Source of the DNA: Tenebrio molitor
Taxonomy: Eukaryota; Arthropoda; Insecta; Coleoptera; Tenebrionidae
Reading direction: 5' to 3'
Assembly: GCF_963966145.1 (NCBI RefSeq)
Contig: NC_091051.1
Coordinates: forward strand, 3,162,001 to 3,226,000
Length of the DNA: 64,000 bases
Shown here: positions 10,181 through 20,290 of the stretch, piece by piece
Layout: each line of letters begins with the position of its first letter
How positions within the stretch are numbered: position 1 is the first letter of the stretch
Made by a program: the position numbers and the translations under genes
Notes under the pieces: model-generated
Told to the model about the DNA's origin: nothing
What the model saw: the letters and a program-made list of their open reading frames with translations, nothing else
Database searches by the model: none

Positions 10181-11957
10181 GTTACTAAAATATTCTGAAA
10201 ATTTTAAAAAATTAATGTAGAAAAAAATAATCCCTGATTTCGTTCTTTCAAAACATGGTCATCTTCTTAGATTGTCTTTTTTCAAATAGGAATATGTAAT
10301 TTTCAAAAATGTTCTTCATTTTTGGTTTTCTTTACGAAGAAGGTTTTCGAAATATGTTTTTATAAATGTTCCTAAAATCATCTTTCAAAAAAATCTGAGA
10401 TTAACAAAATTAGTAGCGGGTGTTCATTTAAATTTCTGCTCAAAGTTGGCGTTGATGAGTCGATTGTGAACGCACCACTCCTCAGTCTACAAAGTAAAAA
10501 CAAAAGAGGCAAAAAGTTAGGTTAGATTTAAACAGCAAGTTACTAAAATATTCTGAAAATTTTAAAAATTTAAGTTAAAAAAAAATCGCTGATTTCGTTC
10601 TTTCAAAACATGGTCATCTTCTTAGATTTTCCTTTTTCAAATATATAAATTTTCAAAAATGTTCTTCATATTTTGTTTTCTTTACGAAGAAGGTTTTCAA
10701 AATATGTTTTTATAAATGCTCCTAAAATCATCTTTCAAAAAAATCTGAGATTAACAAAATTAATAGCGGGTGTTCATTTAAATTTCTGCTCAAAGTTGGC
10801 GTTGACGAGTCGATTGTGAACACACCACTCCTCAATCTACAAAGTAAAAACACAAAGGACGCAAAAAGTGAGGTTAGATTTAAACAGCAAGTTACTAAAA
10901 TATTCTGAAAATTTTAAAAATTTAATGTAGGAAAAAAATCCCTGATTTCGTTCGTTCGAAACATGATCATCTTCTTATACATATGTACCTATTGCCTTTT
11001 TTCAAATATATGTAATTTTCAAAAATGTTCTTTATTTTTGGTTTTCTTTAGGAAGAAGGTATTCGAAATATGTTTTTATAAATGTTCCTAAAATCATCTT
11101 TCAAAAAAATCTGAAATTAGCAAAATTAGTAGCGGGTGTTCATTTAAATTTCTGCTCAAAGTTGGCGTTGACGAGTCGATTGTGAACGCACCACTCCTCT
11201 CTCTACAAAGTAAAAACACAAAAGACGCAAAAAGTGAGGTTAGATTTAGACAGCAAGTTACTACATAAAGTATTCTGAAAATTTTAAAAATTTAATGTAG
11301 AGAAAAAATTCCTGATTTCGTTCTTTCAAAACATGGTCATCTTCTTAGATTGTCTTTTTTCAGATATATGTAATTTTCAAAAATGTTCTTCATTTTTGGT
11401 TTTCTTTACGAAGAAGGTTTTCCAAATATATTTTTATAAATGCTTCTAAAATCATTTCAAAAAAATCTGAGATTAACAAAATTAGTAGCGGGTGTTCATT
11501 TAAATTTCTGCTCAAAGTTGGCGTTGACGAGTCGATTGTGAACGCACCATTCCTCAGTCTACAAAGTAAAAACAAAAAAGACGCAAAAAGTGAGGTTAGA
11601 TTTAAACAGCAAGTTACTAAAATATTCTGAAAATTTTAAAAATTTAATGTATAAAAAAAAAATCCCAGATTTCGTTCTTTCGAAACATGGTCATCTTCTT
11701 AGATTCTTTTTTCAAATATATGTAATTTTCAAAAATGTTCTTCATTTTTGGTTTTCTTTAGGGAGAAGGTTTTCGAAATATGTTTTTGCGTTGACGAGTC
11801 GATTGTGAACGCACCACTCCTCAGTCTACAAAGTAAAAACATAAAGGACGCAAAAAGTGAGGTTAGATTTAAACAGCTGATGCGTGATGTATAATCCGTG
11901 GTGCGTTCACAATCGACTCTTCCACGCCAACTTTGAGGAGAATTTAAATGAACACCC
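10181..11957 (+). repeat. Tandem array made of half a TIR element plus its flank (about 5 units)
   Basis: Units begin with GTTACTAAAATATTCTGAAA (the fourth carries a 4-bp insertion) at 10181, 10539, 10891, 11257 and 11613, giving periods of 358, 352, 366 and 356 bp. Each unit holds about 235 bp of non-element sequence followed by the left half of a TIR element. That half starts GGGTGTTCATTTAAATT (at 10418, 10768, 11134, 11490) and runs through TCGATTGTGAACGCACCA into a segment ending TTTAAACAGC. The fifth unit lacks about 100 bp, including the outer TIR. It alone is followed by the right half of the element, with the inverted TIR at 11898-11957. The structure implies one insertion followed by repeated duplication of its left flank and left half. 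Confidence 0.88.
11898..11957 (-). mobile_element. Right terminal inverted repeat of the amplified TIR element
   Basis: The 60-bp stretch from GTGGTGCGTTCACAATCGAC to AAATGAACACCC is the inverted counterpart of the TIRs starting at 10418, 10768, 11134 and 11490. It occurs once only, at the distal end of the array. The same pair of ends bounds the elements at 13802-14264 and 32528-32744. Confidence 0.85.
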
Positions 11958-13801
11958 GATACAAGTTTAAATCGAAAATTTTGAAATATTAAAGTCAAAA
12001 TTCTGGGACAAAATGACAGTCCTGTTGTTGCAGTTTAGTCTTTCGGCACCCTCCATCAAGTGCAGGGCCGCCACCAACCCCCGACCCAACCGGCACCGAA
12101 ATATGAATTTATTAGATAGAATGCTCCATTTCCATGTTATCCATGCCAATGCGTCCGGATAAATTTTTTGCGAGGTAGCCAGTGATCCGGGCTTGTGCGG
12201 GGCTGACGCGGCGAGGGTTTTAAAGGGGGGTGGAAATAGTAGCGACCCTCTGTTATCAGCGACCGGCCAGCCTCGCGAGGTATTACCATACCGACCCGGG
12301 AATAGCCGATATAACGGGGCAATAGCCGCGTTCTTCACACACACACATCCCCGCACTAACCACCCCCGTCGACGTCACCGTCTGGCGAAAAAATCCACCG
12401 ACCGCACCGTTTTAATTGCACCTGCACGTGCACTTCGCACCGTGCAATCCAAACCCTTATTAGCGCGATCCACCCCGAAATGTGCGCTCCATTGTGATGT
12501 TTGCTTTTTGTTGAAAAACACTATTTCGGTAAATTCACCGGGCGGAGTGTTTACACAAAATATAAAAAGGGTCGGCCAATATTTTGGGGGGAAACAGGGA
12601 TATAATAATATTATTACAAGCGACTTCATTTCAAGATTTTTTTACGCCGATTCGATCGTCACAATGGGATTAATGGGCCGACACTTTACAATCCCACTTT
12701 ACTACCTCTGGAATCAGATAAGTTTCGGGAGATTTTTATCGCGGTGCTCCACTCGAGGACCATCGCAGTAATGAAAAGGACCCTCGTGCCCATTAGCGTT
12801 TCGAGTCCTGACGGGGATCGACTAAATGAAACACTGTTTGGAAAAAAACATATTAAAAATTGACGAACGTCGAGACGCGAGGGGACGACGCAAAAGGAGA
12901 AAGGACTCCTGTCCTTGCATTACGAAAGCTTAGGACTCGTTCGCATCAGAGCTCGCGACAGATTGGCTACACCTAATCCCATGCCCGATATTATATATTT
13001 CCGTCTCCGGGTTTCCCTTCGAAATAGGAACTCTATAGAAGACGATGATTGTGTTATAATGCGACGAGCTTTCCTTTTCTTTATTTTAACTTCCAAAGCT
13101 CTACTCGAGCTCGACGATTAAAAATTACGATTGTTGTGCTTTCGGGAGAAATCGCCCCCGGTGCAATATCGTCCTCCGACGCACCGATCGCCTATAAATG
13201 CGACCCCGCACCCGATGGAGATCGAAGGTTTTGCATTATAGCCAGTTCAATTTTGAATTTATGGCTCCGGAGTCGCCATATCAAACGCCGCCTCGTATAT
13301 TAGACGTGATGGACCAACGGTCGCAGGGCGGCGGCGTCGCAACCGAACCAGTTCCTTCTTCAATTAAAAATCACATCTGCACCCAGTGCATATGCAGAAT
13401 ATTTCGGCTACCTGGAAAAGGTCGCCAACCCTTAAAAAAAGGATTAAGTGTCCCAATTTACCTAACACCTATCCGATCAGATTAGTTTTTGACTGGGCCA
13501 CACTCGAACACGACCTCTACTTATCTTGATGACTGCCTGATGTGACATTTGAATATGGAGCACCTAGGTTTTATTGAATATGGAACAGATTGTGCAAGCT
13601 GAAGGGACAAAAGGGCATGTGCGGCCCAAAACTTTTGCATCACAATAAATCGAACCCGATCAATACCGACCCATGCTCCGGTCAATCTACCACCACACCC
13701 ATCACTTCCATTAAATCAACAGCCCAAAAAAAATATAACAATTTTTTTTTCTCATTAAAAATTGTGACAAAGAAACATCCTTCAAAAAAAGGGGATCAAT
13801 C
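11958..13801. other. Non-coding GC-rich block
   Basis: From about 12.03 to 13.48 kb the sequence is GC-rich and unique, with overlapping frames on both strands (up to 192 codons at 12193-12771) that show no domain. A short CA-repeat-like run lies near 12338-12348. No splice-consistent gene structure was found. This is a candidate regulatory block. Confidence 0.4.
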
Positions 13802-14264
13802 GGATGTTCATTTAAATTTATCCTAAAAGTAGGCCTTGAAGAGTCGATTGTGAACGCACCACGGATTACAAATCACGGATCAGCTATAGTCTATTTTTTA
13901 ATCAAAAAACCACAACACCGCAATTTACACCCAAAATAGAGCTGACAACATTGTACATTTTTGACATACACGTTAAAATTTTAGCTGCGAGTTTGCGTAC
14001 TTTCAAGGACATTAAAAATGACAGACGGTTGGCTGGTAGGTATAGCCAATAGATATCATTAAATTCCCTAAATTTAGTAAAATTTTATATTTACAAAACC
14101 TAAATCAACAGGTCGTGGTTCTTTGATTAAAAAATATACTATATCTAACCAATCTAACCTCACTTTTTGCGTTGTTTGTCTTTTTACTCTGCAAACTGAC
14201 GAATGGTGCGTTCACAATCGACTCTCCAACGACAACATTGACGATAAATTTAAATGAACACCCC
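13802..14264. mobile_element. TIR element of the array family, split by a nested insertion
   Basis: The left end starts GGATGTTCATTTAAATT and runs into TCGATTGTGAACGCACCA. The right end is the inverted copy, ending TTTAAATGAACACCCC at 14264. These are the same TIRs as in the 10.2-12.0 kb array and at 32528-32744. The element is interrupted at 13885-14143 by a different MITE. Without that insertion it would be about 205 bp, close to the 217-bp copy at 32.5 kb. Confidence 0.8.
13885..14143 (+). mobile_element. Nested MITE with TATAGTCTATTTTTTAATC ends, copy 1
   Basis: The 259-bp element starts TATAGTCTATTTTTTAATCA and ends with the inverted form. It has inserted into the TIR element at 13802-14264. 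A second copy in the opposite orientation lies at 55813-56170 and shares the interior (for example TTGCGTACTTTCAAGGACA), but carries about 100 extra bases. It encodes no protein. Confidence 0.8.
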
Positions 14265-17200
14265 ATATAATTTACATTAAAATTATAATTTTGCAATAGG
14301 TACCTAGTAGGTACAGTTTGTTGCAAAAAAAAAAAACGAAAACTGTCAGAATAAAATTGACACATTTTTATATTTTTTTCATAGTGTGAAACTTTCTTAC
14401 GAGAATTAGAATTAACGTCAAAATTCAATGACATTTTTAAAAATTATTTGATAGGTATTGTCAAGTAGACAATTAATTGACAAATGGACAAAACCAAATT
14501 TACATTAGGAAAAATTTCGTTTCCCGTTTTTTTTGCAACCAACTGTACGCACTAAAGAATGCAGTGTTAAAACTCGAAAACGATTGGAAATTACTTTAAT
14601 TGGCTTAAAAATGTCTTTACAGTAGACTAGACACTGTGAATTTTGTAAATAATAAAATAATATAAAAAAAAATTAATAACATAATTACATAAACATTTCC
14701 GATAATATTGCGGAATCTGGAAAAGTGCCCCGAATGCTTGCAGCGTTTCCACGTTGAATGGCAAGGGAAATCCTCTCGAAAAGGAATTTCTTTTTGTAAA
14801 TAATTTTTAAACAACATTTACGTTTTATTCAAAGTACATAGTAGAAATCTGCAAGTCACTTAAAATTGGAATATTTCACGACGCACTTTTAAATATTTCT
14901 CAAATCAAAATTATACTAGCTCCAATATTTCATCCATGGTGGTTTTTGATGCGTAGACAAATTAATATCCAAAAGAATAATTTCCAAATTTTAAAAATTG
15001 TTATAAATTATTTAAACAGTTGTCTGAATATTTAGAATTGTGATTTGAGTGGAGTAGAAGTGGAGATTATTTGTGGTGACCACGGCATCATCGTCCAATT
15101 AATTAGGATCCTGGGGCCCTTAATTAAAATTTCACACCGGGCAGCAACGGAAACCCGGCCCTTTGTGCTTTAATGTATGCCATATGCGGACAGGTAAAGT
15201 CTTTTGTGCAAGGACTAGACGCGGCGACATTAAAATGGGCCAACCCTTTTAATTCGGTCCCGGCGTGATCCCGGAAGGAAGAAAAAGGGTATTGCAGGTA
15301 GTTTATCGTGACGGTGTTCCCCGTAGAGAATAAAAATTACATCAGTTGCCCTTTAGACGTTCACACATCAGTATCTAGATGTAAAAGTCAAAAAGTGTAG
15401 TGTCTGGTCTCGTACGGTGAGTGTCGATAAATTTTTGTGTGCAAAATGGCCGCCCGCTAGCTGGGGTGGCCACCCTCTCTCGGACAATAATTAGTCATAG
15501 AGAGGTGGGGTTGTTTTAATCCGACGGCCATCTTGCGGCCCTAATGCAGTGTTGTTTGTTGAGAATTCGTCGATTGACGGCTTCCACGACAAACGATTCA
15601 AACAGACTAATGGCTAGTTCTTCCGGGTAATTTATGGGAGCACTTTACTGCAAGTCAATGCAAAGAAAGGTCCTGCTCTTGAATCGAGCTCGTCCTTTTC
15701 TGTCGCCTGCCAAACACGGCCGCAGTGATAAATTGCGACTATGTGTGAGGCAGTCGGGGCAGGAGAATGCGACAGCCAATAACGGGAACTAGTCCGAAAA
15801 GTGATTACGCGAAAATTCGCAACCGAAGAAAAATCATGACGATGGACGAGTTTGAGTCAGCCACGATAGATAAAAAATGCACTTCTTAGGAGAAATTCGG
15901 AAAGAAAGGCAACATTTTGACATGAACATAATGAGAATACTTGCTTAGAGTAAAAATCGTTGGTAACAATGTGGGAAAATTTGAAAAGAAGAATTCGAAA
16001 TTTCGAAAATTAAAGTCAAAATTTGGAATTTTAAGTTACGTTCAAAGATACGGATTAAAAATTTACATATTTGAAATTTCGATTAGCGTCTTACAAATTT
16101 TTATTTTTTGAAAGAATTCAAAATTTTGAAAATTAAAGTCAAAATTCTATTTATTTGGAGTGTTTGAGTGACGTTCCAAGATACAACAGAGGAAAATCTG
16201 GAACAGAAATATGGATTTGACTGTGAATGAGTTGTGATAGTTTGGCTAAAGAAATGTGAAACATTCTCATTTTCAAAATTTGTATTTTTCAAAATTAACG
16301 TTTTATACTTTCAAATCTCGATTCGTGTGTTTCAGTAAAATTCCTTCAGGATCTTAAAAAAGATTGGTGTGAATTTTAAAATGTTGAAAGAAAGAACCTA
16401 CAATTTTTCAAAATTTGTAATTTGGATTTTGGAAAATCGCCTAAAAATGTTGCGATTCTCGTCATGGTGAATTTTCTTTCTTAAGAAAAAGTGCAACCCT
16501 CCTGCTGGCTCCTGCTCAACTGCTGCGTGATTAATTAATTATTCTCGTCGCTAAGGGTCTCCAGGTAAATGGTTATCTTGGCCAAGTTTCGAATCCCAAA
16601 ACAATAAGTAAAATCTAAATCAATATTAGTCGAGAACAGTCAGGTCTGTACATTAAACTAATCATCTCATTCGGCATTATACATCCTCCCTTCAAACTTG
16701 AATCCCCCATCTTACACAAACATTTCAAACAAGACGGGCCCACGCATAAAATAAAGACGACCACGGGCACAATGGACATTTGCCACAGGAGCCAAGCTTT
16801 TTCGCAGGAGTTGAGCCCAACTGGTGGATTAAGATTCGAGTGTCGGGGAACGGAGTCGTCGTCAGACAAAAACGACACGGTCCGGTCCTGTTTACATCTG
16901 TTTTACTTGTAAATTGCTAATTTATACCTGCCACAAACAAGCTACCCTTCGGTTTTATTCAAGGAGAGGAGGTTTCTTGTGTGTTGGTGTTTGCGGAAAT
17001 GCGTCGTGGTTTAATTTGCCCGAAGAAGGAGAAGAATCGTTCAAAATGAAATCAATTCGAAACTGTGAAATAATCAAAGTACAAATGTTTTAAATTCAAG
17101 TGGCTGAGTAACAGTAATGCGATATTGCTAAAGAAATTTAATTTAAAAAAGAACCAAGATTGAGGTAAATATTAAGGATTAATAGGGAAATTTCCTTTTT

Positions 17201-18390
17201 TGAATTTTTTATAAATACAGTTTAAAATTTGTAAGGAAATGTGTTAGAAATATATTAATATACACATTAAATGTAATATTTCAAGTACCTGTAACATTTT
17301 AAATTTATCTAGTATTTAAAAATACGTGGGAGGATTGGGGGCAATTATTTTGCTTTCCAAGAAAATTCGTTGAATTCCCTATTCATTTTTGCCTAGTTTA
17401 TTTTTTAAATAAAAAAAATATCTACCTGATTTACAAATTTTAACTGTCAGTTATGTTATACTGATTTGGAAAGTTAGAGTTCAGAATAATTTCCAAAAAA
17501 AAAAATAACATTAATAAAAATTTTTGCCTATCGTAATGAAAGTGGCACTTTTTTACACGCAAAATCGTAGTAAAAGTAGGACTTTTTTTCACGAAAAATC
17601 GTAGTGAAAGTATGTAGTAGTTTTTTGCATCATTTTATTCCATCTTCTTGGAGATGACTGTCAAAGCATATTTATTTTTTTTTGTAATTTTTAATCAATC
17701 TTTTTAGACCAAATTTCTCAACTTACATCGATATGCAAAAAAATTGTCTGTACAACACGTTATGAAAGTCTCTTTTTTTCACTCATTTGGTTGATTAACT
17801 CGGGTTACGCCCTCGTTAATCAAACTGCAAATTCGTGAAAAACTAACTAGTTGTACAAATAACTATAGACATATTTTAAAACTTTTGTTTTTAAGTTAGG
17901 TAATATAAAATTTAAAATTTTTCGCTAATAAAGAAAATAATGGAAAAGGAAAGGAATTGTGCAGTTAAAAAGTAAAGAGTACGTAAGTAAAAAACAAAGG
18001 ACTCCATGTATATGGACATTTTAAAATAAAAGATATGAAAGCATTAATTTAGTGCTGTAAATAATTTGGAAATATTTAAATTTTAATTTGAGATCAATGA
18101 ATTCTGAATTTCAGCGTGAAGGATAAAAAAATTACTTACATTTTTTAAGAGATTAAAATGTTCTTCCAAACTTTGATTTTTCAAAAAAGAATATCAAAAT
18201 GTAGTCCGTTTTTTTCAAAGTTTAAAAATGAAGAAATCGCAGGGAAAGGAAATGACGACAAAGTGCTACAGTTTCATTTCATTTCATTTCAGTTAGAATA
18301 AAAATAATATATTTTATCCAAATTATACAAGTTTAATAAATTAAAAGATAAATCTCATAAAATAAGAGAATTTGCTTTCTTCATCAAAAT
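14265..18390. other. Mostly AT-rich intergenic stretch with one GC-rich block
   Basis: A GC-richer unique block lies at about 15.06-15.87 kb, and a small one at 16.70-16.90 kb contains a frame with one hydrophobic segment (see findings). At 15991-16190 a ~65-bp AT-rich sequence (GAATTC..., ATTAAAGTCAAAATT, ACGTTC.AAGATAC) occurs twice with a 124-bp period. At 17520-17625 an ~40-bp direct repeat (AAATCGTAGT.AAAGTA) is seen. The rest is low-complexity AT-rich sequence. Confidence 0.4.
17750..17856. repeat. Fold-back (inverted repeat) element
   Basis: GTACAACACGTTATG at the left and the inverted ACTAACTAGTTGTAC at the right bound an imperfect inverted repeat. Its centre is a perfect 9-bp stem, TTGATTAAC/GTTAATCAA, around a GC-rich loop. 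The structure resembles short fold-back transposon remnants. No coding content. Confidence 0.5.
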
Positions 18391-18391
18391 G

Positions 18392-18871
18392 CAGGGTGTT
18401 TGAAAATTGCTAGTACAAAAAAAAACTGTGGCATCTGGAAGCCCTAAGAAATCCAAGAAACCAATTTTTAATTTTTTAAAACAAAAGGGATAAAGTAACC
18501 CTATTCCTGCATATTCTACGCCTCAGGCGGGGCAATATTTTTTAAACCTTGGTAACCAAGCGTGATGATCGTAGTGATAATGAAGGACTATACAACAATA
18601 TGAAAAATTTATATTTTTTTGCAAGATCTTGGCAACCACAGATTGACAGTTTAAGAACATCAAATTTTTTATTTCGTTATTGCTTAACAACGTGAAGTGT
18701 CTTTTTAAAATACCTCAACTCAGTGGTGCACTAACAATTTTAACCCAATTTTTAGTAATTTTTATCTCGAAAACTAGAGGATTTTTATTAGAATTTTCTT
18801 TTGCCGATGACTTCAACTCACCATCACCAATTACCAGGTTTTTTTTGTACTAGCAATTTTCAAACAGCCTG
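18392..18871. mobile_element. Non-autonomous Tc1/mariner-like element, CAGGGTGTTTG family
   Basis: The left end CAGGGTGTTTGAAAATTGCT and the right end, ...AGCAATTTTCAAACAGCCTG, form a ~35-bp inverted repeat with one or two mismatches, continuing through GTACAAAAAAA on both sides. It is 480 bp long. TA follows the right end. The left flank reads TG, so the target site has mutated. The interior is AT-rich and non-coding. Confidence 0.78.
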
Positions 18872-19393
18872 TATAATTTTATTAAACATAAATTTTAAAA
18901 TTTTGACACTAGTAATAAATCCAGTAATTAATTGGATTTATTTGTTAATTATCAATCACTAATTAAAAATACGATTTGGCGTTTAGTAAACAGTTCAAAA
19001 TTAATTTTGGAATTAATTAAAATCAAATCAATTTAATTTTTCTTAAACAGAAAAAAAGGATCGCAAATAAAAATAATATATAAAATATGGAAGACAGATA
19101 AAAACGCACTATTCCCAACTTCGTCGTGGAAATGTCAAATTTTGACGTTCGAATTCAAAATTTTGAAAGAAATAAAAAAAATCGGGTAAAAAAAAAATAA
19201 TCCCAGTTTTCCAACAAAGGGTACTAAGGAAAGAGTAAAATACACTTCTGTTTACCGAAGTTGCCGGATTAAATAAAATATGATTGTTTTTAATAATAAA
19301 ATAATAACAATAAATTTGGACTGGGGTTTGCGGCTTGTCATTGCCTCAGATAATTATTTATTTTAATTCGTAGTAATAATTTAGCCTGAAGGC

Positions 19394-19690
19394 TATTGGG
19401 TAATTGAAAATTATTGTGGATAAGTATGGCAACTATGTACGAAAATTTATGCGGCAACTGTGTGGGTGACATTTTGTATGACATTTTATATTATATTTAT
19501 ATTTTCCATATGTGTGCATTTGATTTTTTTTATACCATTGCACATTGACTTCACAATTTTCAAAATTGCGCGACTATGAACTGTCAAAGAAATGTCAACT
19601 CTATCCTACCTACAGAGTTGCCACATAAATTTTCGTACATATACATATAGTTGCCATACTTATCCACAATCATTTTGAATCACCTAATAG
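19394..19690. mobile_element. Fold-back element with ~80-bp arms
   Basis: The left arm (from CTATTGGGTAATTG, 19394) and the right arm (inverted, ending CACCTAATAG, 19690) match over about 80 bp. They share TTGTGGATAAGTATGGCAAC and ACGAAAATTTATG, with one 8-bp length difference. A transcript would form a long, nearly perfect hairpin, which can feed small-RNA pathways. No protein is encoded. Confidence 0.75.
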
Positions 19691-19742
19691 ATAACTGCCA
19701 TGTCAGTGGTGGAAATGGATAATAATAAATTATTTTTATATA

Positions 19743-20288
19743 CAGGGTGTAACAGAAAAAAGTGCATTTATTTTAACTGGTAAGAGGACTCATCTACTAC
19801 AACAACTTTTCTAAGTAATTTTTTTTCGAAAACAAATTCTGAAGAGTTTTAAAAATTAATCTAAATTTACTAAAGATTTGCTTAGCAGCCTTTGGAACGA
19901 TTTTAATCTAACTACATTTAATAAAGAAACAAAACAAGAAGGTAACAAAAAACAAACGAAAGTGAAACCTTGTTATTCATGAAGCGCAATTGCAACTTCT
20001 CATGACATTCAAGAAAAACACCAGTAATAAAGGCAACGAACGAAAGTGAAACCATTTTATTCATCAAATGCAATGCGAAGGGAATCAAAACATTCAGTTT
20101 TTACGATTTCTGTTTAAAAAAGTTTTCAGATTTATAAAATTACATATAACGTGAACGGCACGTCAAAATAAAGGGGGGACAAATGACAATTCAATTTTGC
20201 AAATTCCAAGAAACCTTATTTAGAAAAGTTGTAATTGATGAGTACTATTACCAGTTAAAATAAATGCACTTTTTTCTGTTACACCCTG
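19743..20288. mobile_element. Non-autonomous Tc1/mariner-like element, CAGGGTGTAAC family
   Basis: The element is 546 bp long, with TA on both sides and TIRs of about 38 bp (CAGGGTGTAACAGAAAAAAG continuing through TTTTAACTGGTAA). The arms continue imperfectly into AGAAAAGTTGT. Inside, a ~40-bp segment (AACGAAAGTGAAACC..TTATTCAT) is repeated at about 19956 and 20038. No transposase is recognisable. Confidence 0.85.
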
Positions 20289-20290
20289 TA

